A DNA stretch of 64,000 nucleotides, taken from Cannabis sativa. Lineage: Eukaryota; Streptophyta; Magnoliopsida; Rosales; Cannabaceae. The DNA lies in assembly GCF_029168945.1 (NCBI RefSeq), contig NW_026870043.1, positions 7,694,501-7,758,500 on the forward strand, given 5' to 3'. Below are positions 33,976 through 45,639 of this stretch, piece after piece (position 1 is the first letter of the stretch; each line of letters starts with the position of its first letter). Under the pieces are notes generated by a model. The model had not been told where the DNA came from. It made no database searches and saw nothing but the letters and a program-made list of their open reading frames with translations. A program made the translations under genes and the position numbers.

Positions 33976-36900
33976 TCTCGGTCCCAGACCTAGATCGTAT
34001 TCGGGTTCAGGTCTGAGTCTTGGTCCCAAATCCAAACCCCACCACATGTCGAGTCTAGTTCTAGTTACAGTACGGGTACGAGTTTTGGTCTGGGTCTGGG
34101 TTTGGGTCATGGTCCAATTCCCAAATTTAAACACCGACTATGGGGTTCGGTCCAAGCCTCTGGTCTTGGGTCCTGGGTCCTAGGTCCAAATCCAGATCCT
34201 GGTCAAGATCTAGCTCATGTCTTGGGTCGCAGTTTGGGTCTCAAATCAAGGTTTAGGTCTAGGTTTAGGTCTTGGGTCCTGGGTCATGGGTCCGGGTCCC
34301 CAATTCAGGTTAAGGTCTTAGGTCCTTGTCTGGATAAGGGTGCCAGTCCCAGTGCGGGTCCGGGTCCATGTTTGGTACTAGTCCTTGTCTCGGGTCTTGG
34401 CCTTGTCTCGGCCTTGGTCACGGTTCCATTCTCAGGTCCTAGGTCCGAGTATCGGGTCCAAGGTCCCACTCCCGGTCCCAGTTCCAATATGGGTTCTGTT
34501 TTTAGTCTAGGTTCAACTCTTGGTTGTAGTCCGGGTTTGGGTCCCAGTCCTAATCTCAGTCCGAGTCCTAGTCTTTGGTTCGAGTCTGAGTTTTGGTATG
34601 AGTGTGGTTCTAGGTCAAGGTCCCGAGTCACGGGTCCTGGGTTGCAGGTTTGCGTCTGGGTTCAGGTTTTTGTCCGGGTATCGATCCCGGTCTAGGTCCG
34701 GGTCCGTGTTTTGTTCCACGTCTAGATCCAGTTTTTTGTCAAGGTCAATTCCTGTTCCATAGTCCTTATTCCGATTCTTCTTCCGATTTTGGGTCTCGGG
34801 TCCGAGTTTGGGTTTGGATGCTTTATCTAGAAATTGTTCTAGATTTGGATCTTGGTATGATTCGAAGATTAAGACGCCGAATACGGGTTGGGCCAGATCC
34901 CAATCTTTGGTCCCGATCACGTTCCACTTCGGATCTTGGGTCTCTGTCTGTGTCCGTGTCCGTGTCTGGGTCCTGGTCTAAGACCAAGACTTGTGTCGTG
35001 TCTTGGGTCCCAACCCTAGTCTAAAGTCCCGATTCTAGTTTTAATTTTGAGTTTGAGTGCCCAATCTAGGTCTGGGTCCTGGGTACAGGTCTGAGACTCT
35101 AATCCCGGTCCAGGTCTTGGGTCTAGGTCTGTGTCCAAGTTTGAATCTAGATTTGGGTTCGTAACCTGAGACCCAATTCAAGTTTTAATTCGGGTCTGCG
35201 TCACAGTTCAGGTCTGGGTTTGGGTCTTAGTCAGATTCATGTTCCAAGACTCAAACCAAGACTCGGACTCAGACCTTGGTCTGGGTTACGGGTCTGGGTC
35301 TTGGTTAGGTTCTGGGTCTGAGTCCGGGTCAAGGTCTTGGTTGGAGAGTCTGGGTCAAGGTCTTTGTTGGAGAGTCAGGGTATGGGTCCCATATCAAAAC
35401 ACAAACTACGAGTTAGGTTCAAGCCCCCGGTCCAGATCTAGTTCACAGTCTTGGTTCCAAGTCTAGTTCCACTTCGGGTCCCAGGTCTCGGTACAAGTTC
35501 TAATGGTCGTGTCCTGGGTCCAGGTCACATATCCAAGTTCGAGTCCTAGGTCCTGGTCCGAGTCGAGGACCCGGGGCCAAGGTCCAGGTGCCCCATCCAG
35601 GTCCGAGTACCGTGTTTAGATTTGGGTCTGGGTTCCGTGGCCCAGGTCCAGATACCCCATCCAGTTTGAGTCCTAGGTTCCGGTTTGGGTCATAGTCCCG
35701 CTCAATTTCGATTCAGTGTCTGGGTTCGAGTTTGGGCCTAGGACTGGGTTGAGGTCTGATTCCTTGTCCGAGTCTGTGTCTGAGTCTGGGACCGGGATCG
35801 GATCCCAGTTTAGGTCTGGGTTTAGGTCCAAGTTCTAGTTCGGGTCTCGGGTGGGGGTCCAGGTCTGGGTCTGGGTTAGGGTCTCGTTTAGAATCTAGGT
35901 TCCGAGTTTCGATCCTGGTCTGGGTCCAGGCCTCGGTTCAAGTTTAAGTTCATATCTTGATCCCTATGTAGGTCCGAGTTTAGGTTTTGGATAGGGTCCC
36001 AAGTCTAGATATGGGTACGAGTTTTGGTCCGGGTCTCAGTGTTGGTTCGGGTACACGACGTGTCAGGGCCCAACTTCAAGCCAGGGTTTGGGTCTGGGGC
36101 TAGGCCCGAGTTCAGTTCTAGGTTTGGGTCAACTTCCTAGTCACGGTCCTAGTCTGGTCCTGAGTCTTGGTTTTAGTCCAGGTCGCGGTACGGGTTCAGG
36201 TCCAGGTCTGGATCCCTATCTTTGTCTGGGATTAGGTTCGGGTCCTTGTCAGGGTCTGGATCCTGGTCTGTGTTGCGAGTCTCAGGATCCGGTGAGCGTT
36301 TAGGACCAGGTCAGGTACAGGTCCCGGTCCTGGTCCTAGTCCATGTTGAAGTCTTAGGTCTCATGTCCCAGTCCTTGTCAAGGTCTCCGTCCAGGTTTTG
36401 GTCCGGGTTTGGTTCGGGGTCTGTGTTTGGGTCCAAGTTGGAGTCAGGGTACCGAGTCTTAGTTCGAGTTTGGTTTACGGGTTTTTCAGATCTCGGTCTG
36501 GATCCAGGTCTGAGTCAAGGTCCACGTTCGGGTCTTGGTTGTGTGTCCCTAGTTCGTGTCTGGGTCTACGTCTGCGTCTTGGTCTAGGTCCCGTGTTTCA
36601 ATCCCAGTCTAGGTTTGGGTCGGTATTTGGGTCCGTGTATGAGTTCGTGTCCATGTCTACATCTGAATTCCTATTTAGGTCAGGGGCTTGGTCTAGGTCT
36701 GGGCTCGACTCCCGAGTTCGTGTTCATGTTCTGGTTCAAGTCTCAGCCCTATTCTGGGTCTAGGACTAGGTCTGAGCCCGAGTTCTTGGGCTAGGTTCGG
36801 TCTAGTTCTGGGTCCGGGTCAAGGTCCAGGTCACGGTCCCGGTCCTGTTCCATGGTCCTGATCACCTTCTTGTTCAAGTTTCGCTTTTGGGTCCTAGGTT

Positions 36901-39900
36901 TTGGCCTGGGTCTAGGTCCTTGTCCAGCTTCTGGTCCTTGTCCGAGTCCCTAATCAAGACATCGACTATGGGTCTTGTCCAAGCTCCGGTTCTCTGATCA
37001 CGGGATAAGATCTGCATCCCAATCACGGGTCCTAGTCTTGTTTCAATTCTTGTCCCAAGTCAGGGTCTTAGTTTGGGTCTAGGTCCAAGACCGAGACTGG
37101 GGTCCAGTCTGGGTTTGGATCCCAGTTCTGGGTCCCGAGTCATGTTCAATGTTCTTGTCTGAATTTAGGTCTTTGTTTGGGTCTCGAGTCCTGGTTCGGG
37201 TTTGGATTTAGATTTTGGACCCAATCCCAGAGTGGCTCTTTGACCGAGTCTGGGTCTTGGTCGTGTTACAGTTTTGGCTCTATGTTCATGTCTTGGTCAT
37301 GGTTTATTCTTCGGTCCTAATCGGCTTCTAGTTTCGATTCCAGTTTGAAGTCACGGGCTACGGGTTTTGGTCGAGTTTGGATCTGACTCTGGGTTCGGGT
37401 CATGATTTGAGTCTGAGGCAAGGTTCAGTTCCGGGTTTCGGTCTGAGGTAGGCTTCGAGGCTGGGTCTGGGTCCAGGTCCTGGTCCCAGTCCCGTTCAAA
37501 GATCTTGGTCCCGTTCTAATTCATGTTTCGGTTTTTGTTCCCGAGTGTGGGTCTGGGTCTTGGTATGTGTTCGGGTCTTAGTTTGAGTTCAAGTTTGGGT
37601 TCGGGTTCTGGTCTATGTCCTTGATCTAGACACTGAGTAGTGGTCGGGTCCAAGCATTGATCCTGGATCCCAGGTCCCGACGTGGGTCTTATGTCCAGGT
37701 TTGGGTCTAGGGTTGGGTCCTCGATCCTGATCAAAGTTCTTAGACCAATCTCTGGTCCTAGTTCAGGGGCCCAATTCCCAGGTCTGTGTCCCCCATCTAT
37801 TTTCAGGTCCTAGGTCCCGTTCTGGGTCCAAGTTCGTGTTCCGGTTCGGTCCGAGTTTAGGTCGTGGTTTTGGTTAGGGTCCGAGTTCGCATCCCAATCT
37901 TAGTCTTGGTCTGGGTTTCGGGTCCTAGGTTTGAGTCTGGTTCTTGAGTCTTGGGTTCGGCCCCGGTGTCCAGGTTCGGGTCGGAGTGCTGTGTTCCGAT
38001 TTGGGTCTGGGTTTGGGTTTAGGTCTGATTCCTGGTTTGAGTTTGGGTCTGAGTCAGGGTCTAGGTCCGGATCCTGGTCTGGGACTGGGTTTAGGTCCAG
38101 GTTCGAGTTCGTGTCCCAGGTGCGGTTCCAGGTCTGGGTCTAGGTCAGGGTCTCGTTACAGATCTAGCTTCCGAGTTTCGATCCTGGTCTGGGTCCGGGT
38201 TTTGGTATGGGTGTCAGTCTTGGTCTGGGTACACGACGTGTCAAGGCTCGACTTTAGGTCACGGTTTGGGTTTGGGGCTAGGGGTGAGTTTGGTTCTAGG
38301 TTTGGGTCCACGTCCTAGTCACGGTCCTAGTCTTGTTCGATGGTCGTGGTCTTACGGTTCTTGTTTAGGCTCTATTCTCGGGTCCTAGGTTTGGGTCAGG
38401 GGCCGGGTTTGGGTCCTGGTCTGAGTCCCAAATCAAGTTCGGGACTGGGGTGCGGTTCTAGGTCCCGGCCCCAATTTTGTGTCCCGAGTCTGGTTCCATG
38501 TTTGGGTCTGAGTTCGGGTCAAGGTTCGACATTGAGTGTAGGTTTGGGTTGGGATCTAGGTACGTGTATTAGTTCGGGTCTAGGTCTGGGTTGGAGTTTG
38601 GGTCCTAGTTCGGTTACGGTTCCTAGTTTTGGTCCAGGTCTGATTACGGTTCCAAGTGCAAGTCCAAGTCCTGGTTCCGAACCTGTTCCCGGGTCCCAGT
38701 CTACTTCCAGTTTCGGTTCTAATTTTGGCTCACAAGGTACGGGTTCGGGTCCAGGTTGCGATTTGGGGCTGGGTTGAGGTTTGCGTCTAGTTTCGGGTCC
38801 CAGTCTAGGTTCGAGTTCGAGGCTGGGTCCCAGATCCAAACACCGACTACGGGTTCGGTCCAAGCCCTAGGTCTAGATGTGGATCCTGATCTTGGGTCTC
38901 GGTCGGGTTCCATTTCGTGTGTCGAGTCACGAGTTGGTTCCTAGATTTAAGTCCGGGTTTGGGGTCGGGTCTTGGGTCACGGTCCTAGTTCCATTACCCA
39001 AGTTCGTATCTCGATTCTTGGTCTAAGTCCCAGTTTGGGTCCCATTCTAGGTTCACGCATGGGTCCTAGTCGAGGTTCAGGTTTGAGTCTCGGTTTGGGT
39101 TTTTATTTTGGTTTGGGTTCGGGTCTGTGTCTTAGTCCTGGTCCTGGTCCTAGTCCTAGTACAGTTCCAGTTCCAATTGCGTTTCGGAGTTCGAGTTTGG
39201 GTTCGAGTTCAGGTCGGGGTTCGAGTTCTAGTTCGAGTTTGTGTTTGGGTCCAGATCTCGGTCTAGGTCCGAATCAGGCTCTGGGTGTAGGTTGGGGTCC
39301 TTGGTCTTGGTCAAGGTTCTGGTCCGACTCCTAGGTTTTGATCTCAATCTGAGTCAGAGGTTAGTTTTGGGTCTAAGTCCTGTGTTCTGATCCTGGTCTG
39401 GGTTCGAGCTTGGGTCCTGGTTCAGGTCTATGTTTGGGTCTGATTCTTGGTCTATGTCTGAGTTTTGGTCCGGGTTCGGGTTTTGTCCTGGTATGTGTTC
39501 GTGTCCAGGTTCCTGTCCTAGTTGAGGTCTGGGGCAGGTTTCATGTCTGGGTCTGGATCTGACTTCAGATTCCCGGGTCCAGGTCAGGTCCTGGTTCAGG
39601 TTCAATTCTAGAATTTACATCATGGTCTGGGTTACGGGGCCTAGGTGCCCCATCCAAGTCCGGTTCGTAGGTCCTAGTCTGGTTCCTATTTCGGGTTAGT
39701 CTTGGTTCTAGTCCTAGTCGCGGTCCGTGTTCAGGTCCAGGTCTCGATCCCTATCTTTGTGTGGGTTTAGGGTTGGGTCCTTTTAAGGGTCTAGATCCTG
39801 GTCTGGATTGCGAGTGTCAGGATCCGATGAGGGCTTAGGACCAGGTCAGGTCCAGGTCCCGGTGCCGGTCCTAGTCCAGGTTCAAGTCTTAGGTCTCAGG

Positions 39901-42900
39901 TCCCAGTCCTAGTCAAGGTCTCGGTCCAGGTTTTGGTCTGCGTTTGAGTTATGGTTTGGGTTTGGTTATCGTCTTAGGTCTGGGTCCTAGTCATAATTTC
40001 TAGTTTTTATTCTAGGTCCGAGTTTGGTTCAAGGTCCGGGTCTGTGTTCAAGTTGGTGTCAGGGTCTGAGTCTTAGTTCGGGTCCGAGTACGAGTTTTTC
40101 GAATCTCGGTCTGGGTCCAGATCTGAGTCAAGGTCCAGGTTCGGGTCTTGGTTCTGGGTCCCATGTTCGTGTCTGGGTCTGCGTCTGCGTCTGGGCCTAG
40201 GTCCCGTGTTTCAATCCCAGTCTAGGTCTGCGTCGGTATTTGGGTTCGGGTATGGGTTCGTGTCCATGTCAAGGTCCGAATTCCAATTTAGGTCAAGGGC
40301 TTCGTCCGGGTCCGGGATCATGTCCCGAGTTCGTGTTAAGGTTCTGGTTCGAGTCTCAGTGCTTGTCTGGGTCTAGGACTGGGTCTGAACCCGAGTTCTG
40401 GGCTAGGTTCGGTCTAGTTCAGAGTCCGGGTCAAGGTCCAGGTCACGGTTCCGGTCCTGTTCCATGGTCCTGATCACGTTCTTTTTCAAGTTTCGATTTT
40501 GGGTCCCAGGTTTGGGTCTGGGTCTAGGTCCATTTCCAGCTTCGGGTCCTTGTCCGAGTCCTTGATCAAGACATTGACTATGGGTCGTGTCCAAGCCCCG
40601 GTTCTCTAATCATTTGACAAGATCTGCATCCCAATCATGGGTCCTAGTCTTGTTTCAATTCATGTCCTAGGTCAGGGTCTAGGTTTGGGTCTAGGTCCAG
40701 GACCGAGACTGGGGTCCAGTTCTGGGTCCCGAGTCATGTTCAATGTTCTGGTCTGAATTCAGGTGTAGGTTCGTGTCTTTGACCGAGTTTGGGTCCAGGT
40801 CCGGTTACAGTTTTGGCTCTATGTTCATGTCCTTGTAATGGTCTTGTTCTTGGGTCCTGATCTGCTTCTAGTTTCGATTCCAGTTTTAAGTCACGGGGTA
40901 CGGGTTTTGGTCGAGTTTGGATCTGAGTCTGGGTTCGGGTCGTGATTTGGGTATGAGGCAAGGTTTAGGTTAAGGTTTCGGTCTCAGGTAGGGTTCGAGG
41001 CTGGGTCTGGGCCTAGGTCCCGGTCCCGTTCAAAGATCTTGGTCCCTTTCTAATTCATGTTTCGATTTTTGTTCCTGAGTGTGGGTCAGGGTCTTCGTAT
41101 GTGTCCAGGTCTTAGTTTGAGTTTGAGTTTGGGTTCGAGTTCTGGTCTATATCCTTGATCCAAACACTGAGTACTGGTCGGGTCCAAGCATCGAGTCCCG
41201 GATCCCAGGTTCCGAGGTGGGTCCTATGTCCAGGTTTGGGTCTGGGGTGGAGTCCTTGATCCCGATCCAAGTTCTGAGACCGATTTCTGGTCCTAGTTCG
41301 GCGGCCCAATTCCCAGGTCTGGGTTAACAATCTATGTTCAGGTCCTAGGTTTCGGTCTGAATCCAAGTTCGTGTTCAGGTTCGAGTTCAGGTTCGGTCCG
41401 AGTTTAGGTCGCGATTTGGGTTAGGGTCTAAGTATGGGTCACAGTCCCATTCTAGGTCTGGGCCTCGAGTCCCAAGTCTCAGTCTGGTTCTTGGGTCCTG
41501 AGTTTGGCCCCGATGTCCAAGTTTGGGTCCGAGTACCGTGTTCCGATTTTGGTCTGGGTTCCGTGGCTTAGGTCCAGGTCCCCCATCCAGGTCCGAGTCC
41601 TTTGATCCGATTTGGGTCCTAGTCCCAGTTTCAATTTCGATTCAGTGTCTGGGTTCGAGTTTGGGTCTGGGTCTGGGTTGAGGTCTGATTCCTGGTCCGA
41701 GTCTGAGTCTGAGTCTGGGTCCAAGTCCGGATACCGATCTGGGTCTGGGTTTATGTCCAGGTTCAAGTTTGAGTCCCGGGTGCGGGTCCAGGTCTGGGTT
41801 TAGGTCAGGGTCGCGTTCCAGATCTAGGTTTCGAGTTTCGATCCTTGTTTGGATCCGGGTTTTGGTCCAGGTCTCAGTCTTGGTTTGCGTACACGATGTG
41901 TCAGGGCCCGACTTCAGGTCACGGTTTGGGTCTGGGGATATGTTCATGTTCGGTTCTAGGGTGCGTCCACGTCCTACTCACGGTCCTAGTCTTGTTCAAG
42001 GGTCCCGTTGTTGCGGTTCTTATTCAGGTTCTAGTTTTGGGTAAGGGGTCGGGTTTGGGTCCTAATCTGAGTCCCAAATCTAGTTTCGGACTGAGATTGG
42101 GGTTCGATTCTAGGTCCTGGCCCCAATTGTGTGTCCTGATTCTGCTTCCATGTTTGGGTCTGAGTTCAGGTCCACGTTCGGCATCGAGTTTATGTCTGGG
42201 TTGGGATCCAGGTCCGGGTTTCAGTTTGGGTCTAGGTCTGGGATGGAGTTCGGGTCCTAGTCCGGTTACGGTTCTGAGTCTACGTCCAGGTCTGATTACG
42301 TTTCCAGGTCCAGGTCCACGTCCAAGTCCTTGTTTCTAACCTCGTTCTGGGTCCCGGTCTACTTCCAGTTTCGGTTCTAACTTTGGCTCACAAGGTACGT
42401 GTTCGGGTCAAGGTTGTGATTTGGGACTGGGTTCAAGTCTAGGTCTAGTTTCAGGTCCTGGTTTAGGTTCGAGTTCGGGGCTGAGTCCCAGATCCAAACA
42501 CCGACTACGGGTTCAGTCCAAGCCCCAAGTCCAGATCTGGATCCCGATCTCGGGTCTCGGTCTGGTTCCATTTCGTATGTCGAGTCACGAGTTGGGTCCT
42601 AGAATTAAGTCCGGGTTTGGGTTTGGGTCTTGGGTCCCGGTCCTAGTTCCGTTGCCCAAGTCAGTATCTCGATTCTGGGTCCAGGTCCCGATTTGGGTCC
42701 CATTCTATGTTTTGGTTTGGGTCCTAGTCGAGGTTCGGGCTTAAGTCTCAGTCGGGTTTGGGCTCTGGTCTGTGTCTTAATCTTGGTCCTGGTCCTAGTC
42801 CTAGTCCAGTTCCAGTTCCAGTTGCGATTCCGAGTTTAAGTTTGGGTTCGAGTTTGGGTCAGGGTTCGAGTCCTAGTTTGAGTTTGTGTTTGGGTCCAGA

Positions 42901-45002
42901 TCTCGGTCTAGGTCTGAATCAGGCTCCGGGAGTGGGTTAGGACCTGGGTCTTGGTCAAGGTTCTGGTCCGAGTCCCATGTTTTGATCTCGATCTGAGTCT
43001 GAGTTTAGTTCTTGGTCTAAGTCCTGGGTTCTGATCTTGGTCTGGGTTCGAGTTCGGGTCCTGGTGCAGGTCTATGTTTGGGTCTGATTCTGGGTCTGTG
43101 TCTGAGTTTTGGTTCAGTTTTAGGTTTGGTCCTGGTATGTGTTCGTGTCCAGGATCCTGTCATAGTTTTGGTCCGGGGCAGATTTCATGTCCAGGTCTTG
43201 GTCCGACTTCATATTCCCCGATCTAGGTCAGGTCCTTGTTCAGGTTGAAGTCCCGAATTTAGATCAAGGTCTAGGTTTCGGGGCCTAGGTCCTTGGTCTA
43301 GGTGCCCCATCCAAGTCCGGTTCCTAGATCCTAGTGTGGTTCCAAGTTCGGGTTCACGTCCTGAGTATTGGTTTTAGTCCAGGTCGCGGTCTGGGTTCAG
43401 GTCCAGGGCTCGATCCCTATCTTTGTCTGGGTTTAGGTTCGAGTCCTTGTCAGGGTCTAGATCCTGGTCTGGGTTGCGAGTGTCAGGATCCCGTGAGGGT
43501 TTAGGACAAGGTCAGGTCCAGGTCCCGATGCCGGTCCTAGTCCAGGTTCAAGTCTTAGGTCTCAGGTCCCAGTTTGGTTCCGGGTCTGGGTCTGGGTCAA
43601 GGTTTGGGTCAGGGTCCGAGTCTTAGTTTGAGTCTGGGTACGGGTTTTTCGGATCTCGGTCTGGGTCCAGGTCTGAGTCAAGGTTCAGGTTCAGGTCTTG
43701 GTTCTGGGTCCCAAGTTCGTGTCTGGCTGGGTCTACGTCTGCGTCTGGGTCTAGGTCCCGTGTTTCAATCCCTGTCTAGGTTTGGGTCGGTATTTGGGTC
43801 TGGGTATGGGTTCGTGTCCATATCTAGGTCCGAATTACACTTTAGGTCAGGGGCTTTGTCTTGGTCTGGGATCGAGTCCCGAGTTCGTGTTCAGGTTCTG
43901 GTTCGAGTCTTAGTCCTAGTCAAGGTCTAGAACTGGGTCTGAGCCCGAGTTCCTGTTCTAGGTTCGGTCTAGTTCTGGGTCCGGGTCGAGGTCCAGGTCA
44001 CACTCCCAGTCATGTTCCAGGGTCCTGATCACGTTCTTGTTCAAGTTTCAGTTTTGGGTCCCACGTTTGGGCCTGGGTCTAGGTCCTTGTCCAACTTCGG
44101 GTCTTTCTCCGAGTCCCTGATCAAGACATCGACTATGGGTCTTGTCCAAGCCCCGGTTCTCTGATCACGGGACAAGATTTGCATCCCAATCACGGGTCCC
44201 AATCTTGTTTCATTCATGTCCCAGGTCAGGGTCTAGGTTTAAGTCTAGGTCCAAGATCAAGACTGGGGTCCAGTTCTGGGTCTCCATCCCAGTTCTGGGT
44301 CCTGAGTCATGTTCAATTTTCTGGTCTGAATTCAGGTCTGGGTTCAGGTCCCGAGTCCCGGTTTGGGTTTGGATTTAGATTTTGGACCGAATCCCAGGGT
44401 GGCTCTTTGACCGAGTCTGGGTCTTGGTCCGGTTACAGTTTTGGGTCTAGGTTAATGTCCTGGTCATGTCTTGTTCTTGGGTCCTGATCCGCTTCTAGTT
44501 TCGATTCCAGTTTCAAGTCACGGGATACGGGTTTCGGTCGAGTTTGGATCCGAGTCTAGGTTCGGGTCATGATTTGGGTCTGAGGTAAGGTTCAGGTCCG
44601 GGTTTCAATCTCAGGTAGGGTTCGAGGCTGGGTTTGGGTCCAAGTCCAGGTTCCATTCAAAGATCTTGGTCCCGTTCTAATTCATGTTTCGGTTTTGGTT
44701 CACGAGTGTGGGTCTTTGTCTTGATATGTGTCAGGGTCTTAGTTTGAGTTCGAGTTTGGGTTTAGGTTCTAGTCTATGTCCTTGATCCAAACACCGAGTA
44801 CTGGTCGGGTCCAAGCATCGAGCCCCGGATCCCAGGTCTCGATGTGGGTCCTATGTCCAGGTTTGGGTCTTAGGTCGGGTCCTCGATCCTCATCCAAGTT
44901 CTGAGACCAAGTTCTGGTCCTAGTCCAGGTATGGGTCCCCCATCTAAGTTCAGGTCCTAGGTCCTGGTCCGAGTCCAAGTTCGTGTTCAGGTTCAAGTTC
45001 GA
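33976..45002 (+). repeat. Hexamer satellite, forward orientation
   Basis: Continuous RGTYYN satellite with boxes A at 36957, 40569 and 44124, B at about 37627, 41160 and 44787, and C at 38842 and 42494. About 33.98-35.6 kb is paralogous to about 10.65-12.6 kb. From 39489 on it belongs to the second duplication copy. No gene is visible. The longest open frames (up to ~197 codons at 34102-34695) are low-complexity by-products of the hexamer. Confidence 0.88.
33990..42270 (+). repeat. Inverted-duplication arm 1 (partner 55711-63655)
   Basis: The reverse complement of 55711-63655 follows this stretch in order. Coordinate sums stay near 97,980 over most of it and drift by a few hundred bases at the left end through indels. 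Boxes A, B and C and local stretches match. Similarity looked like the low to mid 90s per cent in the stretches compared by eye. Confidence 0.85.
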
Positions 45003-45021
45003 GATCAAGTCGAACTTGAAC
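44991..45021. repeat. Perfect 12-bp hairpin at a strand switch (copy 2)
   Basis: The sequence is identical to 5502-5532: GTTCAAGTTCGA, a 7-base spacer, then TCGAACTTGAAC. The fold-back therefore predates the large duplication. Confidence 0.9.
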
Positions 45022-45625
45022 TTCGGAACCGATCCCAAACCCAGACTCGGACCCATACCTACACCGGGATCAAAACTTGGGACCTTGATTCTGACTGAGA
45101 CCTAGACAAAATCTAGACCCGTACCCAAGACTTGGACTCGAACCTGGACCCAAACCCAGACCCAAGCCGTGATCCGGACTTCGACCCAAAGCAAACCCTA
45201 GACTCAGACAAGGACCAAAACCCCGACCCAGACATAGACCCGAACCCGAATTCGGACACAGAATCGAAATTTGAACTGGGAATAGGACCCAAAACCGAAC
45301 ATGGACCCAAACATAGTGGGTGACCTGGACTCAGGCCTCAAAACCCAGACCCAGATCAGAACTCAAGACTCAGACCCCAACTTGGATATAGACTCGAACT
45401 TGGGACTCGAACCCAGATCTGGACCTGGAGAGGGATCAAAAACCGAACCGAAACTCGAACTAGGACTTGAACCCCGAATGGGCCCTAGACACGGACTGAG
45501 ACCTAGGACTGGGACTTGGATGGGGAACTTGGACCCGAGACCCGGGCTTTGGAACTGGCACTGAGACCGAAGACCTGACCTTGGACACAGACCGTGAACT
45601 AGGACCCAGACCAGGACCTAGGATA
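45010..45625 (-). repeat. Inverted hexamer satellite segment (copy 2)
   Basis: Counterpart of 5521-6125 with only scattered substitutions. NRRACY on +. Confidence 0.85.
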
Positions 45626-45639
45626 CTGTAACTAGACTA

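Noticed and set aside
34102..34695. Open frame of 197 codons, and many others of 60-190 codons, in the satellite
   Set aside because: All are dipeptide-like strings expected from RGTYYN. They occur on both strands and in all frames, have no domains, and shift frame between duplicate copies.
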